Positions 33,398-44,300 of a DNA stretch of 64,000 nucleotides are shown in pieces; the stretch's first letter is position 1, and the number at the start of each line of letters is the position of its first letter. Source of the stretch: Polytrichum commune (Eukaryota; Streptophyta; Polytrichopsida; Polytrichales; Polytrichaceae); assembly GCA_950295325.1 (NCBI GenBank), contig OX485805.1, positions 16,913,501-16,977,500 on the forward strand, read 5' to 3'. The position numbers and the translations under genes were made by a program. The notes below the pieces were generated by a model, which saw only the letters and a list, made by a program, of their open reading frames with translations, had not been told where the DNA came from and made no database searches.

Positions 33398-36300
33398 CTA
33401 GTTTCTTTGAGAGCAGAATTCTGCTAGAATTGACACAAACGATGTTGGCTTCTCAACATGTGGGATATGGCCGCAACTTTTGATATACTGAACTCTTGCG
33501 TTTGGCAGGTCTTCAAGGAATCTCTGCATGACAAGCAGGTATTTCTACATGCGTAAGAATGTGTTGGAGGACTAAGTACAGATAAACTGATACTCAGGCA
33601 GTTCAAGAAAACCTCAACAAAAGGCTCACTCACCTCAGCGAAGGTTTTGGGAACAATAGTGTCCATCTCTCCCCATATTATGAGTGCCTCTTGCTGAACC
33701 TGTACAATATAAAATTGCCTCACAAATGAATACAAGGAAACCACTCTCAAAAGGATGACAAAGTCTAACCTATGCACCCCACCTGAGAAAAAAGGCTTGA
33801 TATGCGAGTACAAATAAAAATTCCTACATACTGTTCATTCTATTTCACATTTCAAAAAAGTGCTCATAATCACCTCTTTGGAATTATTTGCCCAAGAACA
33901 CACAGAAAGAAACTGTCCAAACTCTTACCAAGGACATTCAAAATGGCTAAACAACCAATGTGAACATCTATCTATCTATCTATCTATCTATATATCAACA
34001 ATTTATGCAACTAGTATTCTTTTGTAACCGATTGACACGAATTTTTCAATGTACTGTCATATCTATCTAAAATGCTTAATATTTTCAGTTGTTGATTAGA
34101 ATCCAATCGCACCTGTGAAATGGTGTCTGTAACATTGTATCCTCCACTAAGCATGAAGCTGACTGTTGCGTCTGCCCATCCAGGCATCAGGCAGTGCAAC
34201 CTTCCCACCTGATTAAAATATGTCAAAAGTCTCCCATGTTGAGACATATTGACAGGTGTCTTTATGGAAGTCAATGAGTCCCTATTGACCCACATTAATC
34301 AAAACTGTTCCACGCCAGGAAAGTAGAGCAAGATTAAAGTTTAAGCTCAAGATCACTTACTCGCATTGAATCCAACAGAAAATCATAAGTAGCTTTTGTA
34401 AAAATTAATGTATTGGCGTAGAGTCGAAGAGGTACACTTTTCAGTAATGCCACCTGCCCCACCATTTCCTTCTCCACTGTTGAGACAACAGTCTTCTGTG
34501 TATGAAGATATTCACATACTTTCATGTAGTGGGAGCCCATCACATCAATGACATAGGTAAATTCAAGAAAATCCTACTTAGAACACAAAGCCTGTTGTCA
34601 TAGCTTTGGATATGTCACCATGTATATCTGCTAAAGACAAGAATACCTAGCAACTCAAAAAAAGGTGAAACCATGATGTTCACACGTGAAGACTGGCATT
34701 TATGAAACACGAGGTTCGCAATACAGGTCGAAGAGAGTACCCCCAGGTAAGCAATTAATTTTGGCATTGTCGCCATTTCCCCCACACCTTCTGTATAACC
34801 TTGTGCGTCAACTAGGACCAGCTTTGCAACCTGCAATACAAAATGGAATTACCTAAATTGCCTTATCACAACCAGGATCTAAAGTCTTTGTACGTAACAA
34901 TCATGGGAAACATGTAAAATAATATGTTGCAACAAAACCCACATTGTACAATGTTTCCATGAAATGAAGTGTAGTTTTGGTTGAGAAAGTTGTCACCTAC
35001 AGCTTCAGGATGTGCAACAGCAAAGTCGATGGCAGCCGCCCCTCCTAAGCTAGGACCCACCAACACCATGGGTCTCTTCACATAAGTCTTCCAGAACTGG
35101 AAAATACCTGTATTGCTGTGAGTATAAGCAGACAGTTATAAATACACTTCTACTGAGATTTTGCAAATGAAATAAGAGAGACTTGCTCGTTTTGACATAA
35201 GTCGCAAGGTCACTATTTTGATTGGTTTGGACTCTAACTAAACTCATCAAAAGGTGTTGGTGAGGTTGGTCACCTCATACATATGCTCTCGCTTTGCTGC
35301 AACATTGTATGACTTCACTCCATCTGCCATTACAAATCACATCATCATCTTTCATTAGTGACATTCCATTTCAATCCTTCTGGTTTCCATTATATCTAGC
35401 ATTCAAACCTGTCCCTCATTGCAAGCAGGAAACTGATTGAACAATAAGTTCATGCTATAGCACAGACCAAGCAAGGGGAATTTTTACCAGCGTCTGAGAA
35501 ACCCCAACCAAGAATGTCCATTGCCCAGGTTTCGAGTCCTGCCTCCTCTAATAAGGGGTAAGAATATCGCCATTCTAACAAGGAGCTGCCAATGCCAATA
35601 ACCTACAGTGGGTCAGATTAGGCGCAAATCAACAATTTTTGGTCAACAGTGCCACATATCATCATATAATTGGTTTGTATCTCTTAGAAGATGACGTGGG
35701 ATTATATTTAGGTAGAGACATGACCAATCCGACCTGAACATATGCTAGTTTAATCAATGAGAATGGAGACCCAATTGTTAAGCACCATAAATGAATTTCC
35801 CTCTACTATGATCCAGATGAGGAAAATCTTATATTTCCAAAGAGCCTGACCTATCAAACCCATGCAGAAGCATGATCGGTGTTGGAGAATCTGTTGCCTT
35901 CGGCACCACGCAGCTCGTCATGATCGGCCCTGAAGCTAAACTAGTCTGGTGCACCACATCACCAACTTCACTCAAATGTGGGTTTGAAAACAATCCCAAA
36001 GTTTATAATTTCTGTGAATATAATGTAAGTGGTATGAATGACTTGGAATAGAAGTTAGAATTCACTGTGTATGTAAGTGCAAAATAAGCCCAGATGTAGT
36101 TTCCAACGTACTGGCAAAGAAAAGAAAAGAAAATTTGCAGGTCACTCCAACTACATTACCTCCACAGGAAGATGCTGGATTCTGGCAGCCATGTTGCGTG
36201 CCACCGGCTCTCGTAGCAGTTCCACATCACGCGGTAAGAATGCGGGAAACTTTACCGATGCTACTTCTGCGGTGGAAACTGAAGCCTGTCACGAGGACTT

Positions 36301-36930
36301 CAAATCAGTCAAATCAAGAATAAACTGAAAATCGCAGAGAAATGGTAAGGATCAATAGCAGAGAAGATAGTGACAACCTCAAGACACTTTACCTCGAATA
36401 AACCTGGAAACCCTAAATGAAGCTTCTTAAAGTGTGGATACTTGCACATAACAAAATAGAGAAGGAGATTCCGAACATACACAAATGACATCAATGCAAT
36501 GGCTAACCTTCACTGTAGAGCGCCCTTGATTCCATTGGCGACGTGGATAAGCATTTCGTAATTGCGAGGTCAAGTTATCAAATCCAGACGAAATCAACTT
36601 CGTGTGGGAATGCAACGATCTCTGAGTCTCAGAAAGGACCAACTTGGATGGCTTGTATTTGGTATGCTGGTCATGGCAGTCAGTGGAAACTCTGCTTAAT
36701 CTGCACAACCAACGAAATACTTTGATTGCCTGCATAGCTAATATCTATTCCATGAGAGTGCATTCATGTCCAATCTCTTCCGAGCCAGATATACTTCTCT
36801 CTTGTATTGGAGTATAATTCCATCTGAGCATTAATTGGCATCGGCACAAAATGATCAGTCTCTTCCACAAGATGATGAAATGGAAGGCTAACCTGCAACC
36901 AACTGGAGGTGCAATTGCGATGGCCGCCAT
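33398..36930 (-). CDS. Alpha/beta hydrolase, plastid-type, 13 exons
   Basis: Exons: 36930-36893, 36700-36508, 36440-36393, 36285-36160, 35945-35851, 35585-35488, 35323-35274, 35096-35001, 34830-34741, 34453-34361, 34208-34113, 33699-33634, 33523-33398; 404 residues, all junctions GT-AG and in phase. It matches the plant family containing (from memory) Arabidopsis At5g39220: LLHGFDSSLLEWRYSYPLLEE, DILGWGFSD, then the nucleophile elbow GPSLGG. The catalytic triad is intact: Ser232, Asp354 (GEMDTIVP), His382 (GHIPHVEKP). The Ser/Arg-rich, weakly acidic start suggests a plastid transit peptide. The substrate is unknown. Exon 3 (16 codons) is the least certain: its acceptor was chosen for the pyrimidine tract before it. 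Divergent from PsbW across 1.5 kb. Confidence 0.92.
33962..33992. repeat. (ATCT)n microsatellite in a hydrolase intron
   Basis: About seven perfect tetranucleotide copies inside the intron between exons 11 and 12. Confidence 0.9.
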
Positions 36931-38432
36931 AGCGATTAGCCCCTCAGCTTCTCTTCCTCCTCATAATCATGTAAGAATTTATAAGATCCTCCTGCCAATT
37001 CGAAGTCAGGCTCAGAAATCTTCCAGAAAAAACTCATGAACAATTTTAGAAGTAGGTTCCTGTATGGGGACATGTGGATGAATGATGTTGAATGCACAGA
37101 AAGGTTGGCTCATCAACCAGGAGGTAGTCTCTGAATAAAACACAGTCCACTCAAACCCTGCTTTCGTCATGTTGTGAAATTACCTGATTGTGAGCACTAC
37201 AACCATAAGGTTTCAAATTCAAATACCAAATTTCCAACATAACATAACATATAATAAAACCAAAAAAAAACCAACATAAAAAGTCTCACACCGAATTATT
37301 AACTAGCTTTGGAGGCAATCATGTAGATACTATGATATTCTTCCCAGTTAGTCCAGAACCTGAGCAATCCTTGAGTTTTAATGCAGGATTAGAAACTCGT
37401 GAAACCTACCTAAAACCAAAAACCCAAAACCCAAAACAAGAAGGAATCACCACACGCATTAATCTAATCCTGAGTTTATCGAAAGCAAGGAAATGCAGTG
37501 TCAACGAAGACACAAAACTCAAGGACAACCCAAAACTAAAACTCCTCCACAACCACAGCCACTGCCTTCCCCCCGGAAAACCGCAGCCACGACAAAACCA
37601 AAATTGCATAAATCCCCCAAGAAATAACTCATTCTCTGCCGGCAAGTACGTAATCATTTGACGACCTTCGAAAATTCATTAAATTAATAACTTAAATCCT
37701 TACCCAGAACACAAAACCCAATAGCTCCAATTCCAACACCTCACAACAACGATGTGGTACAGTAATAAGATTCCGTCACATACTGCAATTAGCGGTGTGT
37801 ATTAAGTGAGGCCAAAAGCAGCGCCAGCAAAATCACTAGGACATTTATCCCTTTCTTACAAGTTTTCTCTCCATTCTTGTGACTTACCTTCACCGCAACT
37901 AAGTTAGCAATGCAGAATCCTTTGGGAATCTCAGAATGGAAATTTGGATGGAGCACAATTCCTCGATGACGCATTCCACGGCCCAATGTGCTCCATCCAA
38001 TAAGTTTTCACATTTTTTATGATTTTGTTTCGTAATTGGACATGCTTGCATTTCAAGTTTCACTCACAACCCATCACTCATCCAAGTGCAGAGCATTTCC
38101 AGCTTTCCTGTTTGCTTTCCTGTCCACACAAAGAGCATCTGCATCCATAACCTCATCTTTCTGTCCATAAGTATACCGATTATGCCCCACCTCGTAGGTT
38201 TCACCATCCACCCACCCACCCATCCATTCATCCATCCACGTGGCGATTTGAAGCCTCTCATTGGCTGAGACCGTTCTTGGGATCGCACCCTATCCCCCAT
38301 CGCCCTGGTCACTTCACCACCATCACCCTTTCTCCATCAATCTCTCCGCCTCTGCTGAAGAACGGTGACAGGCGAATCGAACGAGAAATTCTCTCGAATT
38401 CTTTCAGGAACAAGAATTTGCAATCCTACACC
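36931..38432. promoter_or_regulatory. Divergent promoter region, hydrolase and PsbW
   Basis: 1.5 kb between two start codons that face away from each other. On the PsbW side there is a G-box core CACGTG at 38237-38242 and an inverted CCAAT motif (ATTGG) about 20 bp further. G-boxes are common in light-regulated photosynthesis genes. No clear TATA box seen. Short open frames at 37.3-37.7 kb look incidental. Confidence 0.5.
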
Positions 38433-39724
38433 ATGGCCGCCACTGTCTGCACCTCGATTACCACCTGCTTCGTGCAGACATCGCTCGTCTCCTTGAGCCG
38501 CAAGGCCGTGGTCGCAAGCCCCGTTGTTGGTGAGTTGTCTTTACTCTTTTTTGTGCTGTGTAACAATCTTGGAACGATGAATATTGCGGACAATCTTGGT
38601 TGAAATGTGAAATGGGTGGTATGGTGGTTTCAGGATGCAATTGCATGTGGTGAGAATGTGGATATAGTTTTATGTTGTTATTAAGGATATGGTGGTAGGG
38701 GGTGGGAATTTGGGTTTCATGTCGTTGAGACATTTTTTGACAGATATTGAAGAGTGGAGGGTAAGGTAAGGTAAGGTAAGGGTGAGTCCTCCGGGTATGG
38801 GTGGGATAGTTGTGGGATAGACTGGAGTGTTTTTGCGGACATGATTGGGAATTGGGGAGTGGATGTCAGTCATGGGTTTCTGGACTTTATTCAATTGAGG
38901 TCCATGGGTTATGGACGTGGGTGGGTGGGGGGGTTAGCTGGACATGGTTGGATTGGCATTGGGAGTGGGCGTGAGTGACGAGTTTTTTTGAACTGGATTG
39001 CGAGTTCTGGATACGGAAGTTGATGTGGGTGGGAATGTGGATTCTATGTTGTTGAGATATTTTTTGGTAGATTATGGAGAGTGGACGGTAAGTCAAGGCA
39101 AGGTTATGGGCGGACGATTGTGGGATGGATTTGAGTGTTGCAGACGTGAGTGATGATTTGTTGTTGGACTTGATTGCGGCTGTGGGTTGTGGATGTAGGT
39201 TGAGAATTTGGATTTATTGTTGTGGAGGTAATGAAATTTTGTATGTTTTGGCGGGGTGGAGGGTGAGGTAAGGCGGGTAATTTAGCTATGGCTGGAGAGT
39301 TTTGAGATATGTGAGATATTGTGGGATATGTGAGACATGTTTGGGATTGGAGAACAAAGAAAGAACGTGATGGAAATGTGGATGGTGCAATGTAATTTGT
39401 CGTGATGCAGGCCTTCCTGCCCTACGGATGCCAAGAATCTCATGCTCTGCCGAGAGGAAGGAAACCAACAAGAAGGGGGAGGTGAGTGGCCTCCCACAGC
39501 TGGCCGCAGCTGTGACTTCTGCCGCCACTTTGGCATACGCCCACCCAGTGTTTGCTCTCGTTGACGAGAGGCTGAGCGGTGAGGGAACCGGACTTGGACT
39601 CGGAATCAGTAACCCAAGGCTGACATGGATCTTGGTGGGAGTGACCGCCCTTGTCTGGGGTTTGTACTTTGTGTACTCCTCAAACCTTCCAGAGGGTGAC
39701 GACGATTCGGGCCTCTCACTATAA
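38433..39724 (+). CDS. PsbW: Photosystem II subunit PsbW precursor
   Basis: Two exons (38433-38529, 39411-39724) give 136 residues. PsbW is a small one-helix nuclear-encoded subunit of the thylakoid that stabilises PSII dimers and supercomplexes. The N-terminus is a Ser/Thr-rich transit peptide. A hydrophobic thylakoid-targeting segment ([19 protein letters not shown]) precedes mature [19 protein letters not shown]. The single transmembrane helix is [19 protein letters not shown], followed by the acidic tail ending DDDSGLSL, typical of PsbW. A donor-like GGTGAGT occurs inside exon 2 (39480-39486) but reading through it keeps the frame and the expected protein. Confidence 0.95.
38530..39410 (+). 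repeat. PsbW intron with degenerate tandem repeats
   Basis: Three diverged units begin with GGGTGGGAATKTGGRTT near 38699, 39026 and 39197. Each runs through a TTGTTGAGATATTTTTTGRTAGAT-like stretch and a GAGTGGAGGGTAAGGTAAGG block, which near 38758 becomes (GGTAA)4, a series of donor-like words. The sense strand is strongly G-rich. Confidence 0.65.
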
Positions 39725-41353
39725 ACTACCTTCTTGTATTATGTTGTAGTTCGGATTGTGTCACAGACCGAATGTTCCAATTAGCCGATTAAACATACAC
39801 GTGTACATGTTTTTACAACTCAAATCTTCTTTTCAGGATATTTTTCAGGATTTGATTGTGCTGCATCAGGCATTCATGCTGCAAATCGCATCTGTTTCTC
39901 CTTTTTGCATTATGCTCAAATTCTACGTTGGTGATAACGACATTTGTTGACAAGTATCAATGTCCAATTGCAATATGATTCTAGAAAGTGGCTAAGTAGT
40001 CTAAGGATTAGGTATGCAGCTGCATTGTGGGACACTTCTAATTCCACAAACAATGTTGATAATTTATGGATCAAATGGGGAGTCGTCTCATCCAGTTAGC
40101 AATGGTGATTCTTCATTTCAAGTTTGTCTTTCAAGTTTCAGAAATGGAGTGGAGATGCAGAAGATAAAAGAATGGAAAGTGAAGATTCCTGATTTATCTT
40201 TAACTGATCACAAAGGGCCCTCCCAATCAAACTTAGAATGGTAAATATATTCTGAGCACATAGTCCAATTTCTTCATAACACATGTCTTCTTGCTGGCTA
40301 TTCTTAACTACAAGCCTTGCCATATACTCAAATAAAGGTGTCCAATTGTGAAGAGTGACCACATAAGGCCCACATTACCTTAGTAGTCTTATCTAGTATG
40401 TACTTTTCTCAGCAGAGATAAGAAATCTCATTGCAACTTTACCAAAGATGCATAATATTTTCCTTTACAGTTTGCAGTATCCCGATCATACTCGACTATC
40501 CAGACTTACATTGTATCTGGTAACTTAAACGGAACTTTGTCTCATGCTGGGGGGATTCTTGGTGAGCTCAATGAAAGTGAACGTCCTAAAGTTTGATGAT
40601 ATTTTGATTCAGTTAGGGGTGCGAAGGTCTTCATTGGAAATTGAAAGAATTCTCAAAACCCCAGATTCCTGGATGTTTGCATGGAAGAAGTAGAATACTA
40701 TTCCTACTTTTGTATTTCTTAAAGATCTCCCACCCCTCAACTTTACAATCTTGATTGTACCTGTCAAAACAACTGGATGGTCGAATGAGCACCACGTTCC
40801 CTTAGATTACAAGATGCATGTGGAGAAGCTCAGAAAACAGTACAATTAAAGAAACCTGTCAAGACAAGACATGAGATAGCATTTTCTGTTATTCGAGATC
40901 CAGAAAATCTCTTTCACACCATATATCAGGGAGCACACAAAGGTTAAACATGTTGACTGGAGAAACACAAAAGCACATTGCTAGAAAGAGCTCTGACGAT
41001 TTGATTTGATTCTCATATTTTATTCATGTGGTTCCACACAGGCTGAGATGGCCTTTGAAACCAGGCTAGGTACTTTTTCCAAGAATATAATCCAGGAACT
41101 CTCTGGGAATTGGATTCCAGAGGGTTTTTATGTAGCTCAACTGGGACTACTACATAAGTCGTCTCCTCAAATGTTGATTCCCCTCCATAAGTGAGGAGGG
41201 GGCCTAAAGTAGGAAAGAATGTCAGCTTTTACAAGCTATATTACAAACTACATAACCAAAGAATGACAAATGGTCTCTCACATGCCGAAACTAGCAATGA
41301 GAGAGGAAGAGGCTGCCTGTTTTACATCCGACTATCCTAATAGGCACAACTAC
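39725..41353. other. Convergent intergenic region between PsbW and the NPG-like gene
   Basis: PsbW (+) and the NPG-like gene (-) converge here, so both 3' UTRs lie inside. No further coding exons or repeats recognised. Confidence 0.45.
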
Positions 41354-44300
41354 TCACCAAGATAAAGATGGAATTATGGAACTAAATGGCTCAACAGGTG
41401 ATGACTGTTCAAGCTGTACAGCAGCTTGGAAGCATTCAACAGCTTCCTGTGTGTGACCCTCGGCCTTATGCAACAGACCCATCTGCAACCAAGCCTCCTC
41501 ATGCGTAGGCTCCGCTTGCAAAGCTTCCGCCAAATAGCTACGAGCCACAGGCAAAGAATGAGTACCGCCTTTCTGAACAAGGAGAGCTCCCAGCCTCACC
41601 TTGCTGTCAACATGGGACGTGTCAATAGCCAACGCATTTTTGTAGCTTGCTAATGCCTCCTCTATCTGCCCCCGAGCTTCATGTAGCCTCCCTGTAATTA
41701 ATTTCAAGAACAATGAGCACCCTGGAGTAACACTAAATTTTACTGTGCGACAAAAAGAAGAAAAGAAAAAAGGATATCGCCCATGAGAGCTATATTGCCA
41801 ACACTAGCATGAGAGCTAAAGGAAGATGACCTGATGTTGCCACCAGTTTGACTTATGGTGTTGCTTCATTTTCAAGTTGGTCTAAGTCTAAATGTAATCC
41901 TAAAACAGTCATTACAAGAATGAGAGGACCCCCAAAGACTACTGCCTCCATTCAAAGGCAAGCCCCTAGGTTCCCATGTAGTTGGTTGAAGGAACAATGT
42001 GACAGGTTGACCAGGTGACCCCTCACAAGGATTGGGTGGGTCATAGCAGGTAACACCAGCACAGCTTGGTAGAGAATGGAGCCAGCACCATTTGCAAGGC
42101 GGAGATGGTCCCACACACTCAAGCTATTGGCTTGACAATAAGAAAATGCATATCTTAACCTAAACTGAACAACCTGTCCTCATGATATCGCAAACAGGAA
42201 AAAGAAAAACCCACCAGTAGCACACCAGGTTGTAGCAGAGTATTTGTTTAGAGCCTGCGCTTTCTCCAAGGCTAGTTCCACATCCCGCCATTGTTTTAAT
42301 TCTATATATACATTTGCCAGGTCTTGCCACACCTCCACCTCGTCAACCCTTCCTCCCACCTGCAGTTCACAGCACATGAGAAAAATCTGACGCTTTTATT
42401 TGATTTAAGATATGTAGGCCTAAAGTGGTCAGTGACCTTAAATGGTTTCTAGCATATAAGTACATATTCAGAAGAAATCCATTTAAAAACATCTATAAGC
42501 GCCACTTCAAGAATTCAGAAGAGATTCACTTTGACTCCAAAAATAGCAAGACCAAATCTGATTTTCTTAATTTGGATTTCCTAATATATTCATGTGAGTT
42601 TTTTTGGGTTCTCAAGCCCCAGGATATGTTGAAATGCTGGAAGTGTCCACTTTAGGCACACATACCTTATGTTGGGATAAGGCTAGAATTGAAAACTTCA
42701 AGTGACCTTTAAAAAATGTAACTTATCAATTTAATAAAGCTTGTAAGGAGGTCGATAAACATAGAGTGCAACTAGAATAAAAAGGTCTACCAACCTTATT
42801 TCTTTGCCAATTTCCAGCCTCGAAGCTAAAACTTTGGTGCCCTGCTTGCACAAGTGACAGCAATTGCCGATACGTATGAACCGCACGCAGTGGCTGCCCT
42901 ACAGCCATTTGAACTTTGGCTCGTGTTTGCAGCAAAGGCCCCTGCTGCCATGGACTGGTCTCTTCCATTGCTGCTTCTAGTACAAGCTGGGCCTCAGAAT
43001 GCCTTTCCTGCGCTGTGAGTAGCAAGGCAAAAAACCTCCAACCTTGTACCCATGCTCCACTGCTAATATCCAGAAAGTGTTTTGCACAATCTAGCGCCCG
43101 GCTCAGCTGCCGTTGCAAAGCATATTCTAAACCTAGATCAAATATGATTGCAGGGTCTTCACTCTCCAAAGCAGCAGCTTCCTGTGAGATGAAAAAATAT
43201 ATATATAGAGTAGAGAAATTAGAATCCTACATACGTATTTTATGACAGAATCCAGAAATGGGAATTGAAAGGGAGTTAACACGCAAGTACTTGAGTGGTT
43301 GTGGTTGTGGTTGTGGTTTGGGCCCACTTTCAACTACAACCACGACTTTTTTGTTTACAACCAACTACTACTTGTAGTTGAAGAGTAGATTTGACCTCAA
43401 TGATCGTCCCTCTTATTGATGCAATTAGTGGAGTGGAGCGGAGACAAACAATTTCTGGATTCTAGTTGTAAGTTTGTCTTAAGAGTAATCACATCTTATA
43501 AATCCTCTTCTCCCATGCTTTGGCCTTGAAGTTCTCTCTCAGTGCCGCACAGTAACTACAAATAGAATAGAACCAAAGAAAGTAAACTACAACCATCACA
43601 ACTACTCCCAACTACACCTTGAATCGTAGTTGGTCAAGGTAAACTAGTTATGTTGTCATCAGAGCAATTTATTCCTCCTCCCTCGGAATAGAACCGAAGA
43701 AAGTAAACTATAACTAAGGCTTAAAGTTGGAACTTTATGGCAATGAATAGTTGTAGGGACTGTACTAAAAAGTAAACTATTCATTGTCTAAAGATAAGAG
43801 ACTGGCTTGTTCCAACACATCTAATGAAAGAGTGAATGATCAAGTCAAAGAGCCATTCTGTAGGGGAATTGAGGCATATGAAGAATTACTGCATTTTACC
43901 AAAAAAATCAATGACTCAAAGCAATGGTATCCCAAAGATAGCAATCAGACATACTTGCAGAGAATGAAGAGCGCGGTGCTGAAGCCTTCCCCTTTCTGAA
44001 TCCGAGGATGCAACTTTAGCCTGTGCACTAAATGCAACACCTAGAATATGGAGGGCAGTGCTTTTCAAGAATACAAGGTCGTCTCCGTGTATATGTTCCA
44101 AGGCCAATTGTGCGTAATTAACACCCTCAGTTGCAAGGCCTGGTTTACATGCACATATCCTAGCTGCCAACAGCAGGGAAGCCACATCATGTGGCCTCTC
44201 CACAGGGCTCAGTGACTTCCGTAGAAGATTAAGTGCCAAGTCATTCTCCCCTGCCCCACAATAACAGAGAGCCAAGTTGTACCAGCGATCCGCCCTTGCA

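Noticed and set aside
36733-36735. ATG as start of the hydrolase
   Set aside because: It lies in intron 1; splicing from the ATG at 36930 to the acceptor after GTGCAG gives an in-frame protein, whereas use of this ATG ignores good splice sites.
37332-37661. 109-codon plus-strand frame between the hydrolase and PsbW
   Set aside because: Lys/Asn/Pro-rich, no splice partner, overlapped by an antisense frame of similar quality; sits in a divergent promoter region.
39480-39486. Second donor site (GGTGAGT) inside PsbW exon 2
   Set aside because: Reading through gives the complete thylakoid-targeting segment expected of PsbW; no suitable acceptor before the mature part.
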